From: Thalassorhabdus alkalitolerans
GTDB taxonomy: Bacteria > Bacillota > Bacilli > Bacillales > Marinococcaceae
DNA length: 64,000 nucleotides
Strand: one strand, 5' to 3'
Assembly (NCBI RefSeq): GCF_042656585.1
Contig: NZ_JBHSPG010000023.1
The translations under genes were made by a program, and so were the position numbers. Every line of letters starts with the position of its first letter. Position 1 is the first letter of the stretch. The notes under the pieces are model-generated. The model searched no databases, was not told the origin of the DNA, and saw only the letters and a list, made by a program, of their open reading frames with translations. Of this stretch, positions 23,961 through 32,531 are shown piece after piece.

Positions 23961-24923
23961 TTCCTGCTCCTGGTGTTCTTTAAATGCTGCAATAGCCCTT
24001 CTTCTTTCTTCCTCTGGAATGTCATAGTAATAGATTCCATTTTCTGTTGTACTTTCACCACTTAGCTCAAATGTTTCCATATTACTTTCTGCCCCTTGGT
24101 ATTGCTGATAAATACTTTGTATCTCATCAAAGGTCATATTTGTTTCGATATTATCTCCGAGGATATCCAACAGCTGATTCGCCTGGACAATAGATTGAAA
24201 AGAAGAAGCCCGTTCAGCTAATGCTTCGATAACCTGACGCTGTCTTTCGTTTCTCCCCAGGTCTCCTCTCGGATCTTCTCTCCTCATGCGCACATAGTGG
24301 AGTGCTCGTTCCCCATCTAGTTCAATAGTTCCTTCAGGATAATGGTAAGTATTCTCTCCTATTTCATCACCTTGATCGAATTCAAAGGGATTATCTACTT
24401 CAATCCCTCCCAAGGCGTCTACAAGTTCTCGAAATCCATTCATATTCGATTGGATCACGTAATCAAACTCATGTTCTAGAAACTCTTCGGTTGTTTCAAC
24501 GACCAGAGGAGTTCCTTCGTAGGCATATGTGTGGTTAATTTTATCCGGCTGATTCCTCCCAGGAATGTCCACTCGTGTGTCTCTTGGAATATTGAACATA
24601 ACAACTGATTCATCAGCCTGATTCACAGAAACAGGCATAATCACATCAGCTCTTCCTGGATCATCCGGTCTGTCTCCAATACCAATTAAAAGGAAGCTTA
24701 CACTGTCAGCTTGTGTAAGGTCATTATCCACGTCTTCCTGTTCACTGGAAAAAGATTCACTTTCTTCGGGAGTACTCTGTTGTTCTGTTTCTGCGCTAAA
24801 GTTCTCATTCATCTGTTCCATGCTTTGTTCTGCTTGCTGATAAAGGTAGAAAGCATAACCTGCGGCTGCACCAAATATCAGTGTAATTGATAAAAGAAAT
24901 ATAAGAGTGATTTTTTTCCACAT
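23958..24923 (-). CDS. LytR-CpsA-Psr (LCP) family cell-wall glycopolymer ligase
   Basis: Membrane-anchored enzyme attaching teichoic acid or similar polymers to peptidoglycan, 321 residues. One N-terminal helix (LIFLLSITLIFGAAAGYAFYLY), an acidic Ser/Glu-rich linker (about 40-70), then the LCP domain: VSFLLIGIGDRPDDPGRADVIM (first Asp/Arg site), FNIPRDTRVDIPG, DKINHTYAY, and ALHYVRMRREDPRGDLGRNERQR, holding the arginines that bind pyrophosphate. It resembles TagU/LytR of B. subtilis. GAAAGGTAG lies before the ATG. A 16-base FNR/CRP-like palindrome lies about 40 bases upstream. Confidence 0.92.
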   Translation of the reverse strand: MWKKITLIFLLSITLIFGAAAGYAFYLYQQAEQSMEQMNENFSAETEQQSTPEESESFSSEQEDVDNDLTQADSVSFLLIGIGDRPDDPGRADVIMPVSVNQADESVVMFNIPRDTRVDIPGRNQPDKINHTYAYEGTPLVVETTEEFLEHEFDYVIQSNMNGFRELVDALGGIEVDNPFEFDQGDEIGENTYHYPEGTIELDGERALHYVRMRREDPRGDLGRNERQRQVIEALAERASSFQSIVQANQLLDILGDNIETNMTFDEIQSIYQQYQGAESNMETFELSGESTTENGIYYYDIPEEERRRAIAAFKEHQEQE

Positions 24924-24962
24924 GTAATCTACCTTTCAAGAAAACCGTATGTTAAGTATTTG

Positions 24963-24978
24963 TGTGATAACTGTCACA
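24963..24978. promoter_or_regulatory. FNR/CRP-type palindrome upstream of the LCP gene
   Basis: TGTGATAACTGTCACA is TGTGA-N6-TCACA, the perfect core of Fnr/Crp-family sites. Bacillus Fnr recognises TGTGA-N6-TCACT-like boxes. It is 39 bases before the LCP start codon. Confidence 0.5.
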
Positions 24979-25085
24979 TGCCAAGAGTCCTTTTCTAAGT
25001 ATGATAGAAGCAGGATCAATGGTACTCTTATCCCCTTTTTTACTTTTGATAAATCCTTAATTAGAGGGATAGAAGAAAACAAGAC

Positions 25086-25760
25086 TTATCTTTTCGCAAG
25101 AAGCTCTTTTTGCAGGGCGGTTAATCTGCGCATCACTATAAGTAAACAAATACCTGATAGAACGAAAAGAACCTCTGAAACAATAAAGTTTTGGGTGTCG
25201 TTCAGAAGGAATTCAATCGTTTCTCCTTCTGTCCAGAAATTTACCGGATTTGATGCTAAGTAAGAAGATATGAACGTGATCCACCAGACAAAAATAATCA
25301 AAGTGTGTCCTTTATTTGGTTGATTATTGTTTTTTTGCTTCAGGTGGCTGGTATAAAGGTGGAACATAGATATGAGGGGGAGAACCAGGTTTACGAGTGG
25401 AATGAAATAAAAAGCAACTCCCCACCCAGGTGTATAAACTACTCCCTCAAGATCCATGATGCGGGCATTTTCATGCATCCGGTAAAGCCAGAATAAGTAA
25501 AAGACGATTGAAACCATAAATATGAGGGTGTTAGGCAGATGAATAAATAAACTGATCATCCCGAGTGTTTCCATGTCGCTGCTGCTAATCTGATCAAACG
25601 TTGTGCCAGGATCGTACGCATTAAAAATACCAGCTTCAATTAGACTTGCTGCAATAGATATGATGGAAAATACAATTGTCAAAACAATAAAAATAACAGA
25701 AACCTTTGCTCTTCGGCCAGGATCTTTTGAATGTTTGTTATGTAGGGCTTCTTGTTTCAT
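25086..25760 (-). CDS. DUF4328 family membrane protein
   Basis: Membrane protein of 224 residues with about five helices. The central motif FYLFWLYRMHENARIM, then VYTPGWGVAFYFIPLVNLVLPLISM, is the DUF4328 signature (WxYR..N, PGWAxxxFxIPxxNL). It has a short basic N-terminus (KHSKDPGRRAK). AAGGAGGACA precedes the ATG. It has 160 bases before the LCP gene downstream, so I treat it as separate. Function unknown in the family. Confidence 0.75.
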   Translation of the reverse strand: MKQEALHNKHSKDPGRRAKVSVIFIVLTIVFSIISIAASLIEAGIFNAYDPGTTFDQISSSDMETLGMISLFIHLPNTLIFMVSIVFYLFWLYRMHENARIMDLEGVVYTPGWGVAFYFIPLVNLVLPLISMFHLYTSHLKQKNNNQPNKGHTLIIFVWWITFISSYLASNPVNFWTEGETIEFLLNDTQNFIVSEVLFVLSGICLLIVMRRLTALQKELLAKR

Positions 25761-25923
25761 ATTGTCCTCCTTGCACTTTTTTCATAGCAGGAAAAATTCC
25801 TGCCATAGACCATACTACAATATTTTGGGTCGTTAGGTTAGAGAAAAAATATAATTGGCAGGGAGTGGAGGGGAGTGCGGGGAAGTAAGAAGAGTATAAT
25901 AATGGAAAGTTGAGGAGGTACAC

Positions 25924-26616
25924 GTGCAAAATATTAAAAACACAGTAATGGAAGTAGTGTTAGCTGTTCTTCCTATTACTTTTGTTGTCATTATCCTTCA
26001 GTTTTCACTTTTATGGATGCCTGCTGAAATATTTTTTCAATTTTTGGCAGGGGTTGTGATGGTAAGTGTTGGTCTTATTTTATTTCTTCTGGGAGTTCAC
26101 GTAGGACTGCTTCCTGTAGGAGAAATGATAGGGGCCGCACTGCCTAAGACAAAAAAGATCAGTTTAATTATCTTTTTCGGTTTTTTATTAGGCTTTGTGG
26201 TTACCTTGGCAGAGCCTGATGTTAGGGTGCTGGCCTTACAAGTCGATTTGGTTTCCGGCGGAGAGGTCTCTCGAAGCCTTCTTATTTATTCTGTTGCAGC
26301 CGGAGTAGGGGTTTTTGTCGCTTTGGCAATGGCCAGAATTATATTAAATATAAAAATTACTTACCTCCTTGCAGCAGGATATGGCCTTGTCTTTTTACTG
26401 GCTGCTTTCACGCCTGCTCATTTTGTTCCGATTTCTTTTGACGCTGGGGGAGTTACCACCGGCCCAATGACTGTGCCGTTTATTTTAGCTTTAGGAATAG
26501 GGGTTGCTTCGGTTCTCCGGGGAAAATCGGCTTCCAGCGATGGTTTTGGACTTGTTGCCCTTGCATCTATCGGGCCGATTATTGCTGTTTTGCTATTAGG
26601 GGTGTTTGGTGGATGA
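25924..26616 (+). CDS. DUF1538 membrane protein, first copy
   Basis: Integral membrane protein of 230 residues with about seven helices, matching DUF1538. Landmarks: LGVHVGLLPVGEMIGAALP (about 57-75), FGFLLGFVVTLAEPDVRVLALQV and ISFDAGGVTTGPMTVPFILALGIG near the end. The latter two motifs have charged or small residues inside membrane segments, as in a transport path. GTG start at 25924 with GAGGAGGT upstream. The stop overlaps the second copy's start (ATGA), so the two are coupled and probably assemble together. Substrate unknown. Confidence 0.82.
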   Translation: MQNIKNTVMEVVLAVLPITFVVIILQFSLLWMPAEIFFQFLAGVVMVSVGLILFLLGVHVGLLPVGEMIGAALPKTKKISLIIFFGFLLGFVVTLAEPDVRVLALQVDLVSGGEVSRSLLIYSVAAGVGVFVALAMARIILNIKITYLLAAGYGLVFLLAAFTPAHFVPISFDAGGVTTGPMTVPFILALGIGVASVLRGKSASSDGFGLVALASIGPIIAVLLLGVFGG

Positions 26617-27362
26617 TTGAGAATTTATTTTATGGATTTTCCCATGTGTTAGTTGAGGTCTTTTTTGCATTAATCCCCCTTGTCGTATTTTTTGCTTTAT
26701 TTCAGCTTATTTATCTGAAACTTCCTTTGAAAAGGCTTCTTAATATCGGTGTAGGTATTATTTTAACGTTCTTTGGGCTTGCTTTTTTCCTTCAGGGTGT
26801 TCATATAGGGTTTTTGCCGGCTGGGGAAGCCATGGGGGCAATTCTCGGCGAGCTGCCAAACAGGTGGATATTGATTCCAGTCGGGTTTGTACTGGGTTTT
26901 GTGGCTACCTTTGCTGAGCCTGCCGTACGAATTCTAAACCACGAAGTAGAAAAGGTATCAGGCGGGTACATTTCCCAAAGAGTGTTATTGTTTACTTTGT
27001 CAATTGGAGTAGGTATATCAATTGCCCTGTCCATGGTTAGAATTCTGGTTGGAATACCCTTGTGGTATTTTATTATTCCTGGCTACCTGGCTGCTCTGGT
27101 TATGATGAGGTTTTCCTCAAGAACTTTTACATCTGTCGCATTTGATTCTGGCGGGGTGGCCACTGGTCCAATGACAGTAACATTTATTCTCGCGATGGCC
27201 GTAGGAATCGCCGGGACAGTGGAAGGGAGAGATCCTTTGCTGGATGGATTTGGTATGATTGCGATGGTAGCCCTTGCTCCAATTTTAGCTGTTTTAACAT
27301 TAGGCCTACTTTATGGACGTGAGGAGAAGAAAAATGAAGATGACATTAAATCTGAGGCATAA
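26613..27362 (+). CDS. DUF1538 membrane protein, second copy
   Basis: Paralogue of the preceding protein, 249 residues, with the same motifs: QGVHIGFLPAGEAMGAILGE, LGFVATFAEPAVRILNHEVEKVSGG and VAFDSGGVATGPMTVTFILAMAVG. Single-chain DUF1538 proteins of double length exist, so two half-size proteins may form the functional unit. The first copy has Asp in AEPDVR where this one has Ala. The 3' end overlaps the start of the PII-like gene by 29 bases in another frame, showing tight coupling. Confidence 0.82.
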   Translation: MIENLFYGFSHVLVEVFFALIPLVVFFALFQLIYLKLPLKRLLNIGVGIILTFFGLAFFLQGVHIGFLPAGEAMGAILGELPNRWILIPVGFVLGFVATFAEPAVRILNHEVEKVSGGYISQRVLLFTLSIGVGISIALSMVRILVGIPLWYFIIPGYLAALVMMRFSSRTFTSVAFDSGGVATGPMTVTFILAMAVGIAGTVEGRDPLLDGFGMIAMVALAPILAVLTLGLLYGREEKKNEDDIKSEA

Positions 27363-28125
27363 ATTAGTCGTTTCGATTCTGAAAAAAGGTTATGCAAGAA
27401 AAGTAGTAAAGGCTGCCAAGGAAGCGGGAGCTGAGGGTGCGACCATATTATTTGCAAGAGGAACCGGTATCCATGAAAAGAATAATATTCTGGGCATTAC
27501 TAATGAACCTGAGAAAGAGGTCGTCCTTATACTGATAGAAGACGAGAAGGAAGAAGAAACATTAAACAGGATTGTGCCTGCAGGAAAACTGGATCGCCCT
27601 GGATATGGAATTAGCTTTGTTCTTCCAACAAAGGGCATAGGCGGTATTGTCCATTTGATGGATAAGCTTCAGGATGGACAAAAGAATCCGGAAAGGGAGG
27701 GAGAGAGGATAGTGAATGAAGATACTGGAAAAGAGTATTTAGAAAGCTCTATTCATTACGATCTGATTGTCAGTATTGTTAATAAGGGGCAATCAGAAAA
27801 AGTAGTAGATGCTTCCTGGGAGGCAGGCGCAGAAGGCGGGACCATCTTAAACGGCAGGGGAACAGGTATTCATGAAAAAGCAAAGCTCTTTTCAATCCCA
27901 ATCGAACCAGAAAAAGAAGTCATCTTAACACTGATCGACCGGAACAAGACTGAGCAGGTTCTTACGGCAATTACAGAAAAAGCAGAACTTGATAAACCGG
28001 GAAAGGGAATTGCCTTTGTCCTGGGAGTGGACAAGACCGTAGGTATTAATCACATTCTGAATAAGATGGTTAATGAAAAATTTAAATCAGATAAGAAGAT
28101 GAAAGCAAAGAAAAACACTAAATAA
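27334..28125 (+). CDS. Tandem PII-like signalling protein
   Basis: Two divergent PII (GlnB-like) domains in one chain of 263 residues, about 1-115 and 145-250. Each has a first strand (KLVVSILKKG; DLIVSIVNKG), a helix-loop (KVVKAAKEAGAEGATILFARGTG; KVVDASWEAGAEGGTILNGRGTG), EPEKEVVLILI or EPEKEVILTLI, and the B/C-loop GYGISFVLPT or GKGIAFVLGV. Classical PII T-loop residues, including the uridylylated Tyr, are absent; the loop instead reads GIHEK in both halves. I start at ATG 27334 (GAGGAGA upstream), inside the preceding gene. Likely a nucleotide-sensing gate for the DUF1538 pair, by analogy with GlnK-AmtB; that role is inference. Confidence 0.75.
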   Translation: MKMTLNLRHKLVVSILKKGYARKVVKAAKEAGAEGATILFARGTGIHEKNNILGITNEPEKEVVLILIEDEKEEETLNRIVPAGKLDRPGYGISFVLPTKGIGGIVHLMDKLQDGQKNPEREGERIVNEDTGKEYLESSIHYDLIVSIVNKGQSEKVVDASWEAGAEGGTILNGRGTGIHEKAKLFSIPIEPEKEVILTLIDRNKTEQVLTAITEKAELDKPGKGIAFVLGVDKTVGINHILNKMVNEKFKSDKKMKAKKNTK

Positions 28126-28244
28126 TACATCCTAAATAATCCCATCCTCTGACAAAGGTCGAAATAAGGTTTAAGGTTTTCTCTTCACAGGAAGAAGAAA
28201 AAGAGCAAGCCTTTTGGCAGACATGTTTTCAGGGGGAAGCAGCC

Positions 28245-28976
28245 ATGGCTATTGATGCGATTATTACAGGACTGGTGTTTATCACGATTCACCTTTTAGC
28301 AAATAATATATTGCCTGTTGCCAGGGTCAGGCAGTTAAAGTGGCTTTCGTTTTCCGGAGGTGTTGCTTGCGCCTATGTATTTGTTTATATTCTGCCTGCT
28401 TTGCACGAGGAACAGCAGGATTTTGGCGCCCAGACCACTGAAGAATTTGTCATGGAGTCGGAGCTCTATTTCTTTGGTTTATTGGGCCTTTTAATGTTTT
28501 ACGGCATGCAAAAAGCTGTGGATGCCCGTAATGAGAAGCAGGGTGAAAAAGGGAAGTCAGGTTCCTTTTTCTGGGTACAGGTCATATTCTTTTCTATCTA
28601 TAATTTTATGATTGCCTATATCGTTATTGCCACTGAGGTGGAAGGCATTCAAGCTGTCTTCTATTCTACAGCGATTGGTCTTCATTTTATGGCCATCGCA
28701 CATGATTTATGGCGAGAAGATAAGGAGCGTTATAATCGGACAGGGCGTTTTGTTCTGGCTGGAGGCATTATAGCAGGATGGATCATGGGTATGATGGTAA
28801 CTCTTTCTTCTTTTGTTCTTTCTATCATCTTTGCTTTTGTATCTGGGGCAATTATATTAAACGTCCTGAAGAATGAGCTTCCATCGGAAAGAAACGCTCA
28901 TTTTCCAACGTTTGCCCTTGGGGCTATGTCGTACACACTGTTTGTTATGGGAATTAAATTTTTCTTTGAATGGTAG
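28245..28976 (+). CDS. ZIP-like uncharacterised membrane protein
   Basis: Membrane protein of 243 residues with about eight helices. Order and motifs recall ZIP metal transporters: SFSGGVACAYVFVYILPALHEEQ (about 34-56), HFMAIAHDLWRED with His and Asp, and FVSGAIILNVLKNELPSE near the end. The classical HN..HE metal site of helices 4 and 5 is not intact: IGLHFMAIAHD takes the first place and no HE pair follows. Metal transport is therefore only a possibility. GGGGGAAGC precedes the ATG. It is 119 bases after the PII-like gene and may be a separate unit. Confidence 0.62.
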   Translation: MAIDAIITGLVFITIHLLANNILPVARVRQLKWLSFSGGVACAYVFVYILPALHEEQQDFGAQTTEEFVMESELYFFGLLGLLMFYGMQKAVDARNEKQGEKGKSGSFFWVQVIFFSIYNFMIAYIVIATEVEGIQAVFYSTAIGLHFMAIAHDLWREDKERYNRTGRFVLAGGIIAGWIMGMMVTLSSFVLSIIFAFVSGAIILNVLKNELPSERNAHFPTFALGAMSYTLFVMGIKFFFEW

Positions 28977-28997
28977 ATGTCACTGTTTTATTGGAGG

Positions 28998-29028
28998 GAG
29001 CTTCTCGTAATGAGAAGCTTCTTTATAA
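28998..29028 (+). terminator. Terminator after the ZIP-like gene
   Basis: AGCTTCTC and GAGAAGCT (extended to GAAGCTTCTT) pair around GTAAT, followed by TTTATAAT. Confidence 0.7.
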
Positions 29029-29092
29029 TGTTTGTCTGGACGTGTTGAAGGTTAGTTAAGAAAGAGAACACTTGAAAAGGAGGCAGCGTAAG

Positions 29093-30622
29093 GTGGGTAA
29101 AAAGTCAGATGGGAATTTAACAGGCATGGTCTTCATTGTTTCTGCTGCAGTTGTGACCCTTATCACCTTGTGGGGATTTATTTGGCCTGAGCATATGGAG
29201 ATGAACATGGCTTCCGCTTTGGAAGTAGTGATAGATACATTTGGATGGTTTTACGTAATGGCAACCGCTGTACTCGTTTTTTTCTGTTTTTATCTAGGGC
29301 TCGGCCCCTATCGTTATGTTAAGCTTGGAAAAAAAGACGATGAGCCTGAGTATTCTTACTATACATGGATCGGAATGTTATTTGCAGCTGGTATGGGTGT
29401 GGGTCTTGTGTTTTGGGGTGTGGCTGAACCAATGTCTCATTTTGTAAATCCTCCTGAAGGAGTGGAGCCGGGGACACAGCATGCTGCCGAGACGGGTCTT
29501 CTTTATGGGGTGTTTCATTGGGGGATTCACCCTTGGTCTATTTACGCAACAGTGGCACTGGCACTGGCTATTGCCAAGTTTAGAAAAAACCTCCCTGGCT
29601 TAATTAGTTCAGCCTTCTATCCTATTCTAGGGGAGAAAGTAAAAGGACCTATCGGAAAATGGATAGATATTATTGCGGTAGTAAGTACAGTAATAGGGAT
29701 TGCTACCTCTCTTGGTCTGAGTACAATGCAGGTGGGAGGAGGCCTGTCTCAGGTTATAGGGCTGGAGAATGACAACTTTCTGCAAATGAGTATCATTGCC
29801 ATCATTACCCTTGTGTTTTTAACATCTGTACTTACCGGCATCAATAAAGGAATGAAATACCTGAGTATAGGAAATCTCACCCTTGCCGGCATTTTAATGG
29901 TGACCGTAATTATTGTAGGTCCCACTCTATTTATTATGGAACATTTTACAATGACAGTCGGTTCGTATATAAGTAACTTTGTTTCTTTGTCCTTTTTTAC
30001 CACCCCTTACACAGACAATGAGTGGGTAGGCGAATGGACTTTTTTCTATTGGGCTTGGCTTATTTCCTGGAGTCCTTTTGTTGGTACGTTTATAGCTAGA
30101 GTGTCAAAAGGAAGGACAGTTCAGGAATTCATATTCGGGGTATTATTAGTACCTACAGCAGTCTCTGCTCTGTGGTTTGTAGCTTTTGGAGGAACAGGAC
30201 TTCACCTTGACATTACCATGGGTGCGGGTTTATCTCAGCTTATCAGTGAGGAGCCGGAAGCAGGACTGTTTATTGTCCTGGAAACATTGCCTCTAGGTTT
30301 TCTGTTAAGTGTTGCTGCATTGATATTAATTACAATCTTTTTTATTACCTCTGCAAATTCAGCAACCTATGTACTTGGTGTATTTTCTTCACGTGGAAAT
30401 CTGGAACCGGCAAACACAATTCTTGTCGTGTGGGGATTATTGATTTCAGCGATCGCTGCAGCCTTACTGCTAAGTGGAGGCATTGAAGGGTTACAAGCAA
30501 TTGCAATTACCATCGCTCTTCCCTTTACTGTGATTTTGTTAGTAATGGTTTTCGCTATCCATCGATCTTTGAAAGAGGGTTATCAACAAGAGCCTATTGG
30601 TGTGAAAAAGGAAGAAGAATAA
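29093..30622 (+). CDS. BCCT family betaine/choline/carnitine transporter (OpuD-like)
   Basis: Sodium-coupled osmoprotectant carrier with twelve helices, 509 residues. Family marks: AGMGVGLVFWGVAEPMSHF (Trp box start), GVFHWGIHPWSIYATVALALAIA, and FYWAWLISWSPFVGTFIARVSKGRTVQEF with the aromatic binding helix WAWLISWSPF. I start at GTG 29093, because AAAAGGAGG ends 9 bases upstream; a TTG seven codons earlier lies at the ribosome site itself. The C-terminus is short and charged. It lies 83 bases upstream of the aldehyde dehydrogenase gene on the same strand. Exact substrate is not deducible. Confidence 0.93.
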   Translation: MGKKSDGNLTGMVFIVSAAVVTLITLWGFIWPEHMEMNMASALEVVIDTFGWFYVMATAVLVFFCFYLGLGPYRYVKLGKKDDEPEYSYYTWIGMLFAAGMGVGLVFWGVAEPMSHFVNPPEGVEPGTQHAAETGLLYGVFHWGIHPWSIYATVALALAIAKFRKNLPGLISSAFYPILGEKVKGPIGKWIDIIAVVSTVIGIATSLGLSTMQVGGGLSQVIGLENDNFLQMSIIAIITLVFLTSVLTGINKGMKYLSIGNLTLAGILMVTVIIVGPTLFIMEHFTMTVGSYISNFVSLSFFTTPYTDNEWVGEWTFFYWAWLISWSPFVGTFIARVSKGRTVQEFIFGVLLVPTAVSALWFVAFGGTGLHLDITMGAGLSQLISEEPEAGLFIVLETLPLGFLLSVAALILITIFFITSANSATYVLGVFSSRGNLEPANTILVVWGLLISAIAAALLLSGGIEGLQAIAITIALPFTVILLVMVFAIHRSLKEGYQQEPIGVKKEEE

Positions 30623-30705
30623 GAACTTCTCTGTTTGTTCCCCGTTTTCTTTTCCTGGTCCTGGGGAAATAACACTACAGATTGCTTTCCTTGGAGGGAC
30701 TAAAA

Positions 30706-32139
30706 GTGGAAAAAATGTACATTAATGGTAACTTTGTAGAAAGTGAAACCCATGAATATATTGATGTAGAAAATCCGGCCACTGAAGAAATTTTGGGAAG
30801 GGTTCCTAACGGAAACGAATATGATGTGGAAGAAGCTGTTAAGGCGGCGTCTCGGGCACAAAGAGAGTGGGGAAAACGCCCGGCAATAGAAAGGGGGAAG
30901 TACTTACTTTTTATTGCTGACAGGCTTGAAGAAAGAAAAGAGGAGTTTGCTCAGCTCCTCACTAAGGAACAAGGAAAAACACTGCCACTTGCCCGCGGTG
31001 AAATGGATATTACAATTGAATACTTCCGGTACATGGCCGGATGGGCTAGACGATACGAAGGTGATGTCATTAATAGTGACCGCCAAAATGAAAATATTAT
31101 TTTGTTAAAGAAACCAATTGGAGTGGTTGCAGGAGTCGTACCGTGGAATTTCCCGATGTTTGTGTTGGCAAGAAAGGTTGCTCCTGCCTTGATAACCGGG
31201 TGTTCCATTATCATTAAGCCGAGTCAGCAAACCCCGTTAACCGCTGTTAAATTTTCAGAGGTTATTCATGAATCAGAGCTGCCTCCAGGGATCTTTCAAT
31301 TAGTTACTGGAACCGGTTCCTCTGTTGGCACTCCTCTGGCTTCACACAAGAAAGTAAGCATGATTTCTTTAACAGGCAGTACTCCAGCTGGTTCAAAAGT
31401 AATGGAGGCTGCCGCGCGGAACGTAACAAAAGTTAATCTCGAGCTTGGGGGAAAAGCTCCAGCTATCGTCAGTAAGTATGCTGACCTGGATCTTGCTGCA
31501 GAAAAAATAATTGAATCACGCATTATTAACTCCGGACAAGTGTGCACGAATGCTGAGCGAGTTTATGTGCAGGAAGAAGTAGCAGATGAATTTATTGATA
31601 AAATTGTAACAAAAGCAAAGGAAATACGTTACGGGAATCCCCTGGTTAAGGAAGACATCGAAATGGGGCCGCTTGTAAGCAAGAATCAGCTGGATTCTGT
31701 TTCGGAAGCTGTGGAAAAAGCAAAAGCAGCCGGTGCTAAAGTGCTGGCAGGCGGACAGAGAGCAGACACAGAAAAGGGTTATTTCTTTGAACCAACGATA
31801 TTAACCAATGTAGGCCAAGAAATGGATATCATGCAGGAAGAAATTTTTGGTCCGGTTCTTCCTATTACGACGTATCATTCTTTTTCAGAAGCTATCGTCA
31901 TGGCAAATGATTCAGAATACGGCCTTTCATCTTCTATCTTTACAGAAAATTATCATGAAGTGATGCAGGGTGTTAATGAATTGGAATTTGGTGAAGTCTT
32001 TGTGAATCGGGAGAATTTTGAGGCGTTGCAAGGATTTCATGCTGGCTGGAGAAAATCAGGAATAGGCGGAGCTGATGGAAAACGTGGATTAGAAGAATTT
32101 CTTATTACTACCGTAGCGTATATGGAATACGAACGATAA
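30706..32139 (+). CDS. aldA: NAD-dependent aldehyde dehydrogenase, AldA (lactaldehyde/glycolaldehyde) type
   Basis: Cytosolic aldehyde dehydrogenase, 477 residues. It follows E. coli AldA closely along its length: MAGWARRYEGDVINSDR, GVVPWNFPMFVLARK, LELGGKAPAI with the catalytic Glu, INSGQVCTNAERVYVQ with the catalytic Cys, EEIFGPVLP, and the AldA-specific end VNRENFEALQGFHAGWRKSGIGGADG. AldA oxidises lactaldehyde and glycolaldehyde. Next to a BCCT carrier a betaine-aldehyde role would be tempting, but the sequence does not look like BetB/GbsA. GTG at 30706 has TTGGAGGGA upstream; ATG three codons later is too far from the site. Confidence 0.86.
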   Translation: MEKMYINGNFVESETHEYIDVENPATEEILGRVPNGNEYDVEEAVKAASRAQREWGKRPAIERGKYLLFIADRLEERKEEFAQLLTKEQGKTLPLARGEMDITIEYFRYMAGWARRYEGDVINSDRQNENIILLKKPIGVVAGVVPWNFPMFVLARKVAPALITGCSIIIKPSQQTPLTAVKFSEVIHESELPPGIFQLVTGTGSSVGTPLASHKKVSMISLTGSTPAGSKVMEAAARNVTKVNLELGGKAPAIVSKYADLDLAAEKIIESRIINSGQVCTNAERVYVQEEVADEFIDKIVTKAKEIRYGNPLVKEDIEMGPLVSKNQLDSVSEAVEKAKAAGAKVLAGGQRADTEKGYFFEPTILTNVGQEMDIMQEEIFGPVLPITTYHSFSEAIVMANDSEYGLSSSIFTENYHEVMQGVNELEFGEVFVNRENFEALQGFHAGWRKSGIGGADGKRGLEEFLITTVAYMEYER

Positions 32140-32200
32140 GTAAATGATCAAGAAAAAGACATCTAGCGAAAGAGAATCTTTGCAAATTGCAGAAAATGCA

Positions 32201-32229
32201 TTGACAGGTTTCTGAAATCAGCGTATATT
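32201..32229 (+). promoter_or_regulatory. Sigma-A promoter of the M-box/mgtE unit
   Basis: TTGACA (32201-32206), 17-base spacer, TATATT (32224-32229). It lies 30 bases before the M-box. Confidence 0.8.
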
Positions 32230-32258
32230 CATGTTTGTGTTGGAAAAACGTAATATTT

Positions 32259-32410
32259 CTCGTTAGGTGAGGCTCCTGTACGGAGAGACGCTGCTGCCCA
32301 AAAATGTCCAAAGACGCCAATGGGTCAACAGGAACCATCGATATAAGGTGGTTTTTAATGCAGCTGGCATAGCCCTATGCCGTACAGTGCTAAAGCTCTA
32401 CGAATGGGTA
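32259..32410 (+). promoter_or_regulatory. M-box (ykoK-type) Mg2+ riboswitch
   Basis: The conserved M-box blocks are present in order: CTCGTTAGGTGAGGCTCCT, the CTGCTGCCC loop, GTCCAAAGACGCCAATGGG, TCAACAGGAACC, and later ATGCAGCTGGCATAG with GTGCTAAAGCTCTACGAATGG. M-box RNAs bind Mg2+ and promote termination when Mg2+ is ample. A terminator hairpin follows at 32448-32480 and mgtE lies downstream, the usual target. Confidence 0.93.
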
Positions 32411-32447
32411 GCATGTTCTGTTTTGAGCATCTTTGTGCTGATTTAAT

Positions 32448-32480
32448 AAGCGCTCTCCATTTGTGGAGGGCGCTTTTTTT
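32448..32480 (+). terminator. Regulated terminator of the M-box
   Basis: AAGCGCTCTCC and GGAGGGCGCTT pair around ATTTGT and are followed by a run of T. It is the expression platform of the riboswitch. Confidence 0.9.
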
Positions 32481-32531
32481 ACTCAGCAAAGAAGACGTTT
32501 CAGAAAAATTTTTAGGAGGTGAGGGAATTTT

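Noticed and set aside
23855..24061. 69 extra N-terminal codons for the YueD-like reductase
   Set aside because: They cross the LCP gene's terminator and lack SDR features; the ATG at 23854 has a perfect ribosome site.
30706..32139. Betaine aldehyde dehydrogenase, suggested by the neighbouring BCCT gene
   Set aside because: The C-terminal VNRENFEALQGFHAGWRKSG stretch is specific to AldA-type enzymes and the sequence is not BetB/GbsA-like.
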